NCBI RefSeq assembly: GCF_003144405.1
Contig: NZ_PENW01000034.1
Span: 274,537 to 338,536 of the forward strand
From: Proteus cibi
GTDB taxonomy: Bacteria; Pseudomonadota; Gammaproteobacteria; Enterobacterales; Enterobacteriaceae
Reading direction: 5' to 3'
Length of the DNA stretch: 64,000 nucleotides
In this document: piece after piece, positions 29,596 to 38,822 of the stretch
Layout of the letters: each line of letters starts with the position of its first letter
Position numbering within the stretch: position 1 is the first letter of the stretch
The notes under the pieces: model-generated
The model's input: the letters and a program-made list of their open reading frames with translations, nothing else
What the model was told of the DNA's origin: nothing
Database searches by the model: none
Made by a program: the position numbers and the translations under genes

Positions 29596-30927
29596 CTATG
29601 AGAATGCCAAGAACGGAGAGATAACGAGCAGCAAACCGGTAAAGATAATCAGGTAAAGTGACGCACCTTTGTATTTGTGTAACATCGGCACTTTATAAAC
29701 TAAGTAAGCAGGAATAAGACAACCCACCATACCGAAGATTGGGCTACAAATTGAAGTGAAGCTCAATACTGGCGCATTCAGGATGATGGCACCCCATGCC
29801 AGTAGCACAGCGAAAACCATGATGCCGTTTTGTACCCATTTTTGATTGATTTTTTCTGCTGGAAGATAACGTTGCAGAATATTCATCACGATCCCTTGTG
29901 TCGCTTCACGGAAACCTAGGTAGACACCAAAGAATGCCGTCATGACAGCGAAGATATTCAGCATAACGCTTACAACAGTTACCCATCCACCAGGGAAGAA
30001 TTTTGCAGCAATCGCTAATGCAGAGATATTTTGTTCATACGCTTTAACGGCTTCATCATGACCCATTGCTAATGTGAATGAGATTGCATAGAAGAAAACA
30101 GTACAGAACAACACACCGAACGCGATGTTCATTGCACGTAACGCTTTATGACGAGCAACTTCACGATTTTTATTACGACCACGGTAAGAAATAACCATTG
30201 GACTTAATGTTTGAATAAACAGAATCGAAGTCAGTGTAAAAGGTAAGGTAATGATTGCTTCTTTAATTAAACGTCCAGCAGGTGGTAATGCCCCCACGTT
30301 ATAAAGATGCCACATACCAATCATGGAGATCCCTAACGCTGCAACAACAAACAGTTTAGTCAGTACCATAAAGCTTGATACTTTAAACAGTAATTGTTCA
30401 CCACGAGAAGAGATAGCAACTAAAGCACAAATCAGGATCAAACCATAGAATGGGTTTTCTGACAGTAAACTTTCAGTCACACCAAATGTTTGTAAGTAAG
30501 AAGCACTGTCATTGGTGATTGCTGTTGAGTAAACAAACATCCAAATGACCAACATCACAAAGTAGAGTGCACCTAATAAAATACCCCAGTTTTTACCAAG
30601 ATAACCGGTGATAACGCTTGGGTAGTCTTTACACTCAGGAGATTCAGCCAACGTATTAATAAATAGGCGTTGGAAAAGATACATAGCAGGATAACCAATG
30701 ATCGAGGATAGTAGGAAAACCCATAATCCCATCAGACCGACCTGTACAGGTAAAAATACAATACCTGCACCGATAGCCATACCGATACTCATGATAACCC
30801 AGCCCACATCATTGCCGTCGAATTTAATTGCTGCACGCCATTCTTGTTCTGTCATACCTGCGCGGCGAGCGCCAGCACTAGTTGCGGGATAGCTTGTGGT
30901 CTCTGTTTTTGAGGAAGCCGTTTCCAT
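29596..30927 (-). CDS. cyuP: Cysteine/serine transporter, HAAAP family
   Basis: This 443-residue membrane protein with eleven or so helices is close to YhaO/CyuP, which imports cysteine for breakdown by CyuA under low oxygen. The region IGMAIGAGIVFLPVQVGLMGLWVFLL is characteristic of the hydroxy/aromatic amino-acid permease family. An in-frame GTG at 30939 could add four residues, but the ATG at 30927 (METAS) matches the known family start. A 600-base upstream region holds several palindromes that could bind its Lrp-type regulator. Confidence 0.87.
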   Translation of the reverse strand: METASSKTETTSYPATSAGARRAGMTEQEWRAAIKFDGNDVGWVIMSIGMAIGAGIVFLPVQVGLMGLWVFLLSSIIGYPAMYLFQRLFINTLAESPECKDYPSVITGYLGKNWGILLGALYFVMLVIWMFVYSTAITNDSASYLQTFGVTESLLSENPFYGLILICALVAISSRGEQLLFKVSSFMVLTKLFVVAALGISMIGMWHLYNVGALPPAGRLIKEAIITLPFTLTSILFIQTLSPMVISYRGRNKNREVARHKALRAMNIAFGVLFCTVFFYAISFTLAMGHDEAVKAYEQNISALAIAAKFFPGGWVTVVSVMLNIFAVMTAFFGVYLGFREATQGIVMNILQRYLPAEKINQKWVQNGIMVFAVLLAWGAIILNAPVLSFTSICSPIFGMVGCLIPAYLVYKVPMLHKYKGASLYLIIFTGLLLVISPFLAFS

Positions 30928-31526
30928 ATTAGTACTCACTTTTTATATTGTAATTGTTAATAGCAAAACGAATTTTGGGGGTAAAAAAGTCTATCTAACA
31001 TTGCGATGTCTAAATAGCCTTACTCTTTGCAGGTATTATTTATTATGGGTAAATGATAGGGAATATTACGGAGAAAAAAGTTGTTATAAATCGTGATAGC
31101 CCAAAATGATTTGGAAAAAAATTCTATCGTAAGGAGAAAAGTAGGATTATCTGTTCAAAGAGCACAGTAAATAATAACACTCCCTCTACCGCAACTTTCA
31201 AAAACAATTAATATATTGATTAATAATGAAAAATTACTATTGTTATACAATAATAGTCAAGTATAACAATTGAAACAAATCACCAAATAAACTGTGCTGT
31301 CCATCACGATAGACTATGATAATCCTTTCTATTTAGCTTTGTTATCTCGTATTTGGTTAATATACTGTTAATAAACAGCATAATTAACCATTTAATCTAC
31401 TTTTTATAAAAAGAGGCGGTTAATAAGATAAAAATAGATAAGGAAGTGCATAACCCAAAGAGAATACTTTTTTCGATAGAATTAAATTCTATCATACTCT
31501 ATGGATTTACTTTTCTTGAAAAAAGC
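30928..31526. promoter_or_regulatory. Control region of cyuPA with several palindromes
   Basis: No gene is seen. There is an inverted repeat TTGTTATAC (31240-31248) with GTATAACAA (31261-31269), the arms 21 bases apart centre to centre. A second symmetric element overlaps it: TATTGT-N3-ACAATA (31238-31252). A perfect 9-base repeat GATAGAATT-A-AATTCTATC lies at 31475-31493. Two nested longer-range repeats, ATCGTGAT (31090) with ATCACGAT (31303) and AGCACAGT (31161) with ACTGTGCT (31291), surround the centre. The regulator is not identified. Confidence 0.45.
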
Positions 31527-31563
31527 GCGCTACAAACAATAAAGTGTTTATTGTTCGTAGCGC
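31527..31563 (-). terminator. Terminator after uvrA
   Basis: A stem of about 17 pairs (GCGCTAC arm with its complement, one mismatch) is followed on the minus strand by six T. It lies 30 bases past the uvrA stop. Confidence 0.9.
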
Positions 31564-31593
31564 TTAGCTCATAAGGGAATAAGTAGCGTGATC

Positions 31594-34428
31594 TTAATAA
31601 CCACGCTCTAAGATTGGTTTTAAGAATCTTGCCGTATGTGAACCTTCAAACTCTGCAACTTGTTCTGGTGTACCTGACACTAAAATTTGTCCCCCACCAC
31701 TTCCGCCTTCAGGACCAAGATCCACAATCCAGTCCGCTGTTTTGATCACATCAAGATTGTGCTCAATCACAACAATAGTATTACCTTGGTCGCGTAACTG
31801 ATGAAGTACTTCAAGTAATAACTCAATATCAGCAAAGTGAAGTCCCGTTGTAGGCTCATCGAGAATATAGAGAGTCTGTCCCGTACCACGCTTTGACAAC
31901 TCTTTTGCTAACTTAACTCGCTGCGCTTCACCGCCCGATAACGTCGTTGCTGATTGCCCCAAACGAATATAAGAAAGACCAACATCAATCAATGTTTGTA
32001 GTTTACGAGCCAACGCAGGCACAGCATCAAAAAACGCTCTTGCCTCTTCAATGGTCATATCTAACGCTTCGTGGATATTTTTTCCTTTGTATTTAACTTC
32101 AAGGGTTTCACGGTTATAACGCTGACCTTTGCATTGATCACAAGGTACATACACATCAGGTAAGAAATGCATTTCAACTTTTAAAACACCATCACCTTGG
32201 CAAGCTTCACAACGCCCACCTTTTACGTTGAAACTGAAGCGCCCCGGTGTATAACCACGAGTACGAGACTCAGGCACACCCGCGAATAGCTCGCGAATCG
32301 GTGTAAAGACACCGGTATAAGTTGCAGGGTTTGAACGAGGGGTACGACCAATTGGGCTTTGGTTAATATCAATAACTTTATCGAAATACTCTAACCCTTC
32401 AACATCTAAATAAGGCGCTGGTACACTATTTGTAGCTCCATTTAATTGGCGTTGTGCGATAGGGAATAACGTATCGTTGATCAGCGTTGATTTACCCGAT
32501 CCTGAAACACCAGTAATACAGGTAAATAAACCTACAGGTAATTTTAGATTTACATTTTTTAAGTTATTGCCTTTTGCGCCAAGGATAGTCAGCATTTTTT
32601 CGCGATCAACAGGCACACGTTGCTCTGGAATTGCGATACGACGTTCACCACTTAAGAATTTCCCCGTTAATGAATTCGGGTTATTAATAATATCTTCAAG
32701 CGTCCCTTGGGCGACAATTTCACCACCATGAACACCCGCACCAGGACCAATATCAATAATATGATCAGCAGCACGGATGGCGTCTTCGTCATGCTCGACA
32801 ACGATCACGGTGTTACCTAAATTACGCAAGTGGATCAGCGTTTCAAGTAGACGATCGTTATCCCGTTGATGTAATCCAATTGAAGGTTCATCCAATACAT
32901 ACATAACGCCAACTAATCCCGCACCAATCTGACTCGCTAAGCGAATACGTTGTGCTTCACCACCAGATAACGTTTCCGCAGAACGAGAAAGAGTGAGGTA
33001 ATTTAATCCCACATTGACCAAGAATTTTAATCGGTCACCAATCTCTTTTAAGACTTTTTCTGCAATCTTCGCACGCTGACCACTCAATTTTAGATTTTGG
33101 AAAAAGGTCATTGCATGACCAATACTATAATCTGCGATTTCAGGTAATGTGGTATTTTCAACATACACATGGCGCGCTTCTCGGCGTAAACGTGTCCCCC
33201 CACAAGAAGCACAAGAGCGATTACTAATATATTTAGAAAGCTCTTCACGTACCGCACTAGATTCCGTCTCACGGTAACGGCGTTCCATATTATTTAATAC
33301 ACCTTCAAAAGGATGATGACGAACAACAACATCCCCCCGATCGTTTGTGTATTTAAATTCAATATTCTCTTTACCTGATCCCGTTAAAATAACTTTTTGA
33401 ATATTATCTGGTAACGAATCAAAGGGAGCTTCAACATCAAAATGATAGTGCTCACCCAATGAGCGTAGCATTTGGAAATAGTAGAAGTTACGGCGATCCC
33501 ATCCTTTAATTGCGCCACCCGCAAGAGAGATTTCTCTATTTTGGATCACTAATTCTGGATCAAAAAATTGCTGAACACCTAAACCATCACAAGTTGGACA
33601 AGCACCCGCAGGGTTATTAAAGGAGAATAAACGCGGTTCTAGCTCACTCATACTGTAACCACAAACTGGGCAAGCAAAGTTTGCAGAGAAAACAATATCA
33701 TCCGCATTGCTATCATCCATATCAGAGATAACAGCAGTACCACCAGAAAGTTCTAATGCGGTTTCAAATGATTCAGCTAAACGTTGAGCCAGATCGTCAC
33801 GGACTTTAAAGCGGTCAATCACGACTTCAATGGTATGTTTTTTCTGTAATTCTAATGTTGGTGGATCAGAAAGATCGCACACTTCACCGTCAATACGCGC
33901 ACGAATATAACCTTGAGCAGCAAGATTATTCAGTAGCTTAATATGCTCGCCTTTGCGCTCTTTCACCACCGGTGCTAACAGCATTAAACGCCTACCCTCT
34001 GGTTGCTCGAGTACATTGTCAACCATTTGACTCACTGTTTGAGCGGCTAATGGAATATCGTGATCAGGACAACGGGGCTCACCAACGCGTGCAAATAAAA
34101 GACGCAGATAGTCGTGAATTTCTGTAATCGTTCCCACTGTTGAACGTGGGTTATGTGACGTCGATTTCTGCTCAATCGAAATAGCGGGAGACAAACCTTC
34201 AATATGATCAACATCAGGTTTTTCCATTAACGAAAGAAACTGACGAGCATAGGCAGAAAGCGATTCAACATAACGTCGTTGTCCTTCTGCATAAAGCGTA
34301 TCAAAGGCTAACGAGGATTTACCTGAGCCAGAAAGTCCCGTAATAACAATAAGTTTATCGCGGGGAATGACCAAATTGATATTTTTTAGATTATGGGTGC
34401 GAGCGCCCCGTACTTCGATTTTATCCAT
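31594..34428 (-). CDS. uvrA: Excinuclease ABC subunit A
   Basis: This 944-residue protein is the damage sensor of nucleotide excision repair. It has two ABC modules with Walker [10 protein letters not shown] (about 31) and GVSGSGKST (about 640), two LSGGEAQR signatures, and zinc fingers (CPVCGY with CPTCDG; CEACQG with CDQCKG). The frame is open 20 codons further upstream, but [16 protein letters not shown] is the known start, at 34428. An SOS box lies upstream, shared with ssb. Confidence 0.97.
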   Translation of the reverse strand: MDKIEVRGARTHNLKNINLVIPRDKLIVITGLSGSGKSSLAFDTLYAEGQRRYVESLSAYARQFLSLMEKPDVDHIEGLSPAISIEQKSTSHNPRSTVGTITEIHDYLRLLFARVGEPRCPDHDIPLAAQTVSQMVDNVLEQPEGRRLMLLAPVVKERKGEHIKLLNNLAAQGYIRARIDGEVCDLSDPPTLELQKKHTIEVVIDRFKVRDDLAQRLAESFETALELSGGTAVISDMDDSNADDIVFSANFACPVCGYSMSELEPRLFSFNNPAGACPTCDGLGVQQFFDPELVIQNREISLAGGAIKGWDRRNFYYFQMLRSLGEHYHFDVEAPFDSLPDNIQKVILTGSGKENIEFKYTNDRGDVVVRHHPFEGVLNNMERRYRETESSAVREELSKYISNRSCASCGGTRLRREARHVYVENTTLPEIADYSIGHAMTFFQNLKLSGQRAKIAEKVLKEIGDRLKFLVNVGLNYLTLSRSAETLSGGEAQRIRLASQIGAGLVGVMYVLDEPSIGLHQRDNDRLLETLIHLRNLGNTVIVVEHDEDAIRAADHIIDIGPGAGVHGGEIVAQGTLEDIINNPNSLTGKFLSGERRIAIPEQRVPVDREKMLTILGAKGNNLKNVNLKLPVGLFTCITGVSGSGKSTLINDTLFPIAQRQLNGATNSVPAPYLDVEGLEYFDKVIDINQSPIGRTPRSNPATYTGVFTPIRELFAGVPESRTRGYTPGRFSFNVKGGRCEACQGDGVLKVEMHFLPDVYVPCDQCKGQRYNRETLEVKYKGKNIHEALDMTIEEARAFFDAVPALARKLQTLIDVGLSYIRLGQSATTLSGGEAQRVKLAKELSKRGTGQTLYILDEPTTGLHFADIELLLEVLHQLRDQGNTIVVIEHNLDVIKTADWIVDLGPEGGSGGGQILVSGTPEQVAEFEGSHTARFLKPILERGY

Positions 34429-34494
34429 GAACATATCCCGGATTGAGAGAGTCGCCGAAAAAGAAAGAATCGGATAATTATGACACAAAGTTAA

Positions 34495-34510
34495 CTGAAT
34501 GGATATACAG
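34495..34510. promoter_or_regulatory. LexA (SOS) box between uvrA and ssb
   Basis: CTGAATGGATATACAG fits the LexA consensus CTGT-N8-ACAG on the minus strand with one difference. It sits between the divergent uvrA and ssb genes, as in E. coli, and should couple both to DNA damage. Confidence 0.85.
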
Positions 34511-34680
34511 TATATATAGTGAAATTGAATGATGATGTAAACCTGTCATTTTGAGACAAAAAAATATCGACAATGTTCACAAATGAGAAATTCATTACTC
34601 GTCATATTCAAATTTTAGCGTACGTGATAAACTTATTCGCTTATGATTTCAAAAAATTTACTTTCGCAGGAGTACCTCAC

Positions 34681-35208
34681 ATGGCGAGCAGAGGCGTAAA
34701 CAAAGTTATTCTTATCGGTAATTTAGGGCAGGATCCAGAAATCCGTTATATGCCAAGTGGCGGTGCAGTTGCCAACCTAACATTGGCAACATCAGAAAGC
34801 TGGCGCGATAAACAAACCGGTGAAATGAAAGAAAAAACCGAGTGGCACCGTGTGGTAATTTTCGGCAAATTAGCGGAAATTGCAGGCGAATATCTGCGTA
34901 AAGGTTCACAAGTCTATATCGAAGGTCAATTACAAACACGTAAATGGCAAGACCAAAGCGGTCAAGACAGATATAGCACTGAAGTTGTCGTTAATATCGG
35001 TGGCACAATGCAGATGTTAGGCGGCCGTGGTGGTCAAGATGGCGCACCTTCACAAGGTGGTCAAGGCGGTTGGGGTCAACCACAACAGCCACAAGCATCA
35101 CAACAATTTAGCGGTGGCGCGCAATCTCGCCCAGCACAACAACCCGCAGCGGCACCAGCACCAAACAATGAACCACCAATGGATTTTGATGACGATATTC
35201 CGTTCTGA
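34681..35208 (+). CDS. ssb: Single-stranded DNA-binding protein
   Basis: This 175-residue SSB has the OB fold over residues 1-112 ([26 protein letters not shown]), a Gly/Gln/Pro-rich linker and the acidic tip DFDDDIPF that recruits repair and replication partners. The frame is open 36 codons upstream, but MASRGVNK is the true start, with AGGAG upstream. It is divergent from uvrA across the SOS box and ends at a strong terminator. Confidence 0.97.
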   Translation: MASRGVNKVILIGNLGQDPEIRYMPSGGAVANLTLATSESWRDKQTGEMKEKTEWHRVVIFGKLAEIAGEYLRKGSQVYIEGQLQTRKWQDQSGQDRYSTEVVVNIGGTMQMLGGRGGQDGAPSQGGQGGWGQPQQPQASQQFSGGAQSRPAQQPAAAPAPNNEPPMDFDDDIPF

Positions 35209-35266
35209 CGGTTACTTAAGACCTAGTTTTGTTAAGTTTGATTATTTAAAACAGACATAAAAAATT

Positions 35267-35290
35267 AACCCAGCCTAGGCTGGGTTTTTT
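35267..35290 (+). terminator. Terminator after ssb
   Basis: Arms AACCCAGC and GCTGGGTT around CTAG are followed by six T. Confidence 0.9.
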
Positions 35291-35352
35291 GTGGTTTGTT
35301 CTAACCGAATTTATCATGTAAACCTGTTTTTTCCCATGTAAACCACCCTGCT

Positions 35353-35520
35353 TTACATATGAGAAAAACACTTTATATAATGATAAATAAACTCTTTTTT
35401 ACTGTGTATAACTAATTCATTGAGCTGAGCACGAGTCTCTAGATGCTGATATCTTAAGCCCTGCATATCATCTGGCGTTAAAGGTGTTACACCTTCTGGT
35501 TCATCAACTATTTTAAGCAA
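35353..35520 (-). pseudogene. Truncated mobile mystery protein B (Fic family) remnant
   Basis: A frame of 55 codons starts at TTG 35520, four bases after a strong AGGAGG, and overlaps the last codons of the antitoxin gene. Its first 36 or so residues (EPEGVTPLTPDDMQGL, then ETRAQLNEL) look like the N-terminus of mobile mystery protein B, the Fic-domain partner normally encoded here. The rest reads KKEFIYHYIKCFSHM and stops; the Fic core with its HPFxxGN motif is missing. It is therefore a 5' stub left by a deletion, or possibly a short functional remainder. Confidence 0.6.
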
Positions 35521-36020
35521 ATATCCTCCTTAATATTTTTCCAAATAATCCGACCACCAGATGCAATAATTTCTTTTTTTGCTTGCTCAAGTAGATGCTC
35601 TTGAGCTTTTTTATCAATAGACTGTGCTTCTAAAAACATATTTTGAGCATTGCTATCTAAGCTTTGAATCGCTATTTCTGTCACTCTATCTTCAATAATT
35701 TCTTCTACAGGCTTTTTAGGGACTAAAGCATAAGTGAAATCGCAATTTAGTTGTTCAGCAAGTAATTTCAATTGGTTAAGCGTGATATCACCCTCTATCT
35801 CTCTACGTTCAAGGATGGATATTCTATTTCGGCTTGAATCTAGTTTCTCCGCCAATTGAGCACCAGACATATCAAGTGCTTTACGAATAGTTCTTACCCA
35901 CCCTTCTTTAGGCGTACGTGGTAACTTGTAACCAAGAAAGGAATTAGCGATAGCTTGATATTGTTTTATAACTATATGTTTTACAATATTTTTATCATTT
36001 TTAGTTTTGAAGAAATTCAT
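35508..36020 (-). CDS. Mobile mystery protein A, XRE-type antitoxin
   Basis: This 170-residue protein has the mobile-mystery-A pattern: TPKEGWVRTIRKALDMSGAQLAEKLDSSRNRISILERREIEGDITLNQL, a helix-turn-helix, then LNCDFTYALVPKKPVEE and a helical tail. In other bacteria it is paired with a Fic-type protein B and acts as antitoxin and repressor. AAGGAG lies about ten bases before the ATG. Two large palindromes just upstream are probably its operators. The partner is truncated, so the gene may survive as a lone regulator. It sits in an accessory spot between ssb and zur. Confidence 0.78.
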   Translation of the reverse strand: MNFFKTKNDKNIVKHIVIKQYQAIANSFLGYKLPRTPKEGWVRTIRKALDMSGAQLAEKLDSSRNRISILERREIEGDITLNQLKLLAEQLNCDFTYALVPKKPVEEIIEDRVTEIAIQSLDSNAQNMFLEAQSIDKKAQEHLLEQAKKEIIASGGRIIWKNIKEDICLK

Positions 36021-36055
36021 TATTACTTTCTCCTTTCATAGCGGGTTAACAACCA

Positions 36056-36115
36056 TTAATGTATCTTAAATAAGATACATTAAATAATAGAGTGTATTTA
36101 AAAATAGATACACTC
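36056..36115. promoter_or_regulatory. Two large palindromes before the mobile-mystery-A gene
   Basis: The first (36056-36083) has perfect 13-base arms TTAATGTATCTTA and complement around AA. The second (36090-36115) has perfect 8-base arms GAGTGTAT and ATACACTC. Both share a TGTAT/ATACA core, and their centres are 33 bases apart, about three helical turns. Autoregulation by the XRE protein is the likely role. Confidence 0.65.
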
Positions 36116-36306
36116 AACTTAAATACGTCATCAAAATCAGATACAAATACTTACTTTTATCTAAATGAAATCGTCATCAGAAAGGCATAACAGGAAATTA
36201 AATTAGCAAAGTTATTTTCACAAAACCCCACTTTCCACAAAGGTTTACTCTTGGAAAATATGGTAGGATCACTGTTATTAATAACGTCTGAGAGCATCTT
36301 ATCCCC

Positions 36307-36837
36307 ATGAATGAAGAGAAATTGCTCGCTCAGGCAGAAAAGATCTGCCAGAAACGAGGTGTCCGCCTGACGTCACAACGTCTGGCAGTATTGCGTCTTA
36401 TAATGCAGCAACCTAGTGCTATCAGCGCTTATGATTTGCTAGATTTACTCAGACAAGTTGAACCGCAAGCTAAACCACCTACGGTTTATCGTGGATTAGA
36501 GTTTTTATTAGAACAGGGATTTATCCATAAGATAGAATCCACCAATAGTTATGTGCTTTGTCATCATTTCGATGATATAGAACACACTTCAGTGATGCTG
36601 ATTTGTGATCGCTGTTTATCTGTTACAGAAAAAAACAGCCATCATATTGAAAATGCCATTGAGATATTGGCAAAAGAGAATGGCTTCCATTTGCGCCATA
36701 GCGTAATTGAGATCCACGGCTTATGTTCACAATGCCAAGAAGCCCAAGAGTGTACACATCCTGAAGGTTGTCATCATGACCATAGTATGGATGAGAATCT
36801 CAAGCAGAGAAAAACCGGCGACTATAAGCCTCGTTGA
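36307..36837 (+). CDS. zur: Zinc uptake regulator (Fur family)
   Basis: This 176-residue Fur-family repressor controls zinc uptake and zinc-free ribosomal proteins. It has the winged helix (RLTSQRLAVLRLIMQQ to KPPTVYRGLEFLLEQGFIHKIE), the metal sites LCHHFDD and HSVIEIHGLC, and the structural zinc cysteines CDRC and CSQC. A His-rich C-terminus (CTHPEGCHHDH) is present. It is a single gene between two toxin-antitoxin loci. No Zur box was recognised near it. Confidence 0.93.
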   Translation: MNEEKLLAQAEKICQKRGVRLTSQRLAVLRLIMQQPSAISAYDLLDLLRQVEPQAKPPTVYRGLEFLLEQGFIHKIESTNSYVLCHHFDDIEHTSVMLICDRCLSVTEKNSHHIENAIEILAKENGFHLRHSVIEIHGLCSQCQEAQECTHPEGCHHDHSMDENLKQRKTGDYKPR

Positions 36838-36854
36838 GCTTATAAAATACAAAA

Positions 36855-36873
36855 AGCCAGCTAATTGCTGGCT
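36855..36873 (-). terminator. Terminator at the end of the relE-like gene
   Basis: Arms AGCCAGC and GCTGGCT around a 5-base loop are followed on the minus strand by five T. The hairpin starts within the toxin stop codon and ends the toxin-antitoxin transcript; it also lies just after zur. Confidence 0.75.
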
Positions 36874-37177
36874 AATATGTGTTGTACTTTTTAATTCTTA
36901 TCTCAGCTAATGAATAAGCTTTACTTTCTTCACGCTTACCAATAGCAATAACTAAAATAACGACGTCTGAATCAATAACTTGGTAAACCAATCGAAAACC
37001 AGATGCTCGTAATTTAATCTTATAACAACCCGAGAGATCACCTTTTAAGCGAGCAGACTCTATATAAGGGTTTTCCTGTAATTTTTTTAATTTCTTTTTA
37101 AATTGTTCTTTAATGCTTTGATCGAGTTTCTGCCATTCTTTTAATGCACGCTTATCAAACTCAATATTAAAGATCAT
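36872..37177 (-). CDS. RelE/ParE-type toxin
   Basis: This 101-residue protein has the RelE layout: FDKRALKEWQKLD at the start, ENPYIESARLKGDLSGCYKIKLRASGFRLVYQV in the middle and IAIGKREESKAYSLA near the end. RelE toxins cut mRNA on the ribosome. The ATG at 37177 overlaps the last codons of the antitoxin gene, so the pair is translationally coupled with antitoxin first. The basic residues needed for cleavage (Lys and Arg around 52-61) appear intact, so it is probably active. Confidence 0.87.
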   Translation of the reverse strand: MIFNIEFDKRALKEWQKLDQSIKEQFKKKLKKLQENPYIESARLKGDLSGCYKIKLRASGFRLVYQVIDSDVVILVIAIGKREESKAYSLAEIRIKKYNTY

Positions 37178-37421
37178 CAATATTTACTCTTATACGTTTA
37201 CATGGTTTCTTCAAACGTTCACGTACAACAGCTAAAATATCCTCATCTTCATCTTGTTCACCAACAACAACAGAAACTTCAGAGAAAGGTAATTTTTCAT
37301 TTTCAGAAACATAACGTAGAAACAATCTTATAGCATCTGAAGGAGATAGGTTCATTTTTTCAAACACTTGATAAGCTTCTTTTTTTAGCTCATCGTCTAC
37401 TCTAACTTGTATTGTTGTCAT
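37167..37421 (-). CDS. RelB/DinJ-type antitoxin
   Basis: This 84-residue protein starts MTTIQVRVDDELKKEAYQVFEKMNLSPSDAIRLFLRYV, the ribbon-helix-helix typical of RelB/DinJ, followed by an acidic segment (GEQDEDEDI) and a toxin-binding tail. It neutralises the toxin and represses the operon. The ATG at 37421 has GGAGG upstream; a GTG two codons earlier is less likely. A TGTAATTACA palindrome 31 bases upstream may be the operator. Confidence 0.87.
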   Translation of the reverse strand: MTTIQVRVDDELKKEAYQVFEKMNLSPSDAIRLFLRYVSENEKLPFSEVSVVVGEQDEDEDILAVVRERLKKPCKRIRVNIDDL

Positions 37422-37451
37422 AAGCACCTCCGTAATTAAAACTCATCATAT

Positions 37452-37461
37452 TGTAATTACA
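37452..37461. promoter_or_regulatory. Palindrome before the relB-like gene
   Basis: TGTAATTACA is a perfect 10-base palindrome 31 bases upstream of the antitoxin ATG; a GTAATTA partial copy lies closer to the start. It may be the RelB operator. Confidence 0.45.
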
Positions 37462-37581
37462 TTTGTAGTGCAATGGTGTTTTTTCATACAAATTAAAAAT
37501 AAAAAATGCAGATGATTTTGTGGTTTTACACATCATCTGCATCTTTTTAAAATAAGTTGTGTTGACTTACTTTGGTACAAA

Positions 37582-38193
37582 TTACAGCCATTCACCGTTG
37601 CGAATAACCCCAACGGCTAAACCTTCAACAGTAAAGCTTTGTTCGCGTAAATCGACGATAATAGGTGAAAATTCTGGGTTTTCTGCATGAAGCTCAATTT
37701 TATTGCCACTTTTTTTAAAGCGCTTTACTGTCACTTCATCTTCAATACGAGCCACAATGACTTGCCCGTTGTGAACATCTTGCGTTTTATGCACCGCAAG
37801 TAAATCGCCATCCATGATACCGATATCTTTCATTGACATACCATTAACGCGCAATAAAAAATCTGCACTTGGTTTAAATAGCATTGGGTCAACTTGATAA
37901 TGGCTTTCAATATGTTCTTGCGCTAAAAGTGGTTCACCAGCAGCGACTCGCCCAATTAATGGCAATCCTTCTGGCTCTTCTTCCATTAGCAAACGGATAC
38001 CTCTGGATGCACCAGAGACAATTTCTATCACGCCTTTACGAGCAAGAGCTTTTAAGTGCTCTTCTGCCGCATTTGGTGAGCGAAACCCAAGTTGGGAAGC
38101 TATTTCAGCCCGTGTTGGTGGCATACCCGTTTGCGAAATGTGATCACGAACCAAATCGTAAACCTGCTGCTGCCTTGCAGTTAATGCTTTCAT
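37582..38193 (-). CDS. lexA: SOS repressor LexA
   Basis: This 203-residue repressor has an N-terminal winged helix ([45 protein letters not shown]) and a C-terminal protease domain. The self-cleavage site is the Ala-Gly in VAAGEPLLA, with the serine in GMSMKDIGI and the lysine in EVTVKRF. AGGGGG lies before the ATG. Two SOS boxes upstream show autoregulation. It follows dgkA as in E. coli. Confidence 0.97.
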   Translation of the reverse strand: MKALTARQQQVYDLVRDHISQTGMPPTRAEIASQLGFRSPNAAEEHLKALARKGVIEIVSGASRGIRLLMEEEPEGLPLIGRVAAGEPLLAQEHIESHYQVDPMLFKPSADFLLRVNGMSMKDIGIMDGDLLAVHKTQDVHNGQVIVARIEDEVTVKRFKKSGNKIELHAENPEFSPIIVDLREQSFTVEGLAVGVIRNGEWL

Positions 38194-38201
38194 TCCGCCC
38201 C

Positions 38202-38238
38202 CTGTTTGTTTATACAGTCAGACTGTGAGTATATACAG
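38202..38238. promoter_or_regulatory. Two LexA boxes before lexA
   Basis: CTGTTTGTTTATACAG (38202-38217) and CTGTGAGTATATACAG (38223-38238) both match CTGT-N8-ACAG. They are 21 bases apart, on the same face of the helix, as at the E. coli lexA promoter. Confidence 0.93.
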
Positions 38239-38320
38239 GTATATGACGATTTGAAACCTTAAATGAATATAAAACACGCATCTTTGGATTATTTTTCGGC
38301 AAAAATCGAATTTTTTAACT

Positions 38321-38692
38321 TTATGCGAAGAAATGCCCCCAAAGAATGGTTACCCAAGTAAATAATCCCAATATAATAGCAATCAGAACGGCGGCAGAAC
38401 CCATATCTTTTGCACGTCCGGATAATTCGTGGTATTCAGATCCAATTCGATCGACAACGGCTTCTATTGCACTATTTACCAGTTCCAAGATCACAACCAA
38501 TACAACGGAACCAATGAGTAAAATGCGCTCTAGACCACTGACATCGATGAAAAATGAAAGGATAATTGCAACCAAGGTCACAATTGCTTCTTGTCTGAAA
38601 GCGGCTTCATTAATCCAAGCGGCACGAATGCCTTTGTATGAATAGCCACCAGCTTTGATGATTCGGGTAAGACCTTTATTTTGATTAGCCAT
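38321..38692 (-). CDS. dgkA: Diacylglycerol kinase
   Basis: This 123-residue membrane enzyme recycles diacylglycerol to phosphatidic acid. It has three membrane helices and the conserved [38 protein letters not shown] core with catalytic glutamates. The start [12 protein letters not shown] at 38692 follows the family, although the frame runs seven codons further. It is divergent from plsB. Confidence 0.95.
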   Translation of the reverse strand: MANQNKGLTRIIKAGGYSYKGIRAAWINEAAFRQEAIVTLVAIILSFFIDVSGLERILLIGSVVLVVILELVNSAIEAVVDRIGSEYHELSGRAKDMGSAAVLIAIILGLFTWVTILWGHFFA

Positions 38693-38822
38693 AATAAACT
38701 CTATCGAAAACAAACGATTATTTTGCCACTTTTCTCTATTAATATTGTCACAGCACCACAGATCTACGAAAGACTTTCTGTTATGCTTTCGAAGTATTGC
38801 TAATAAGAGGCTACAACTATTT

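Noticed and set aside
31090..31310. A small mobile element bounded by ATCGTGAT repeats
   Set aside because: The arms are only 8 bases, there is no target duplication, and the inside looks like ordinary control DNA.
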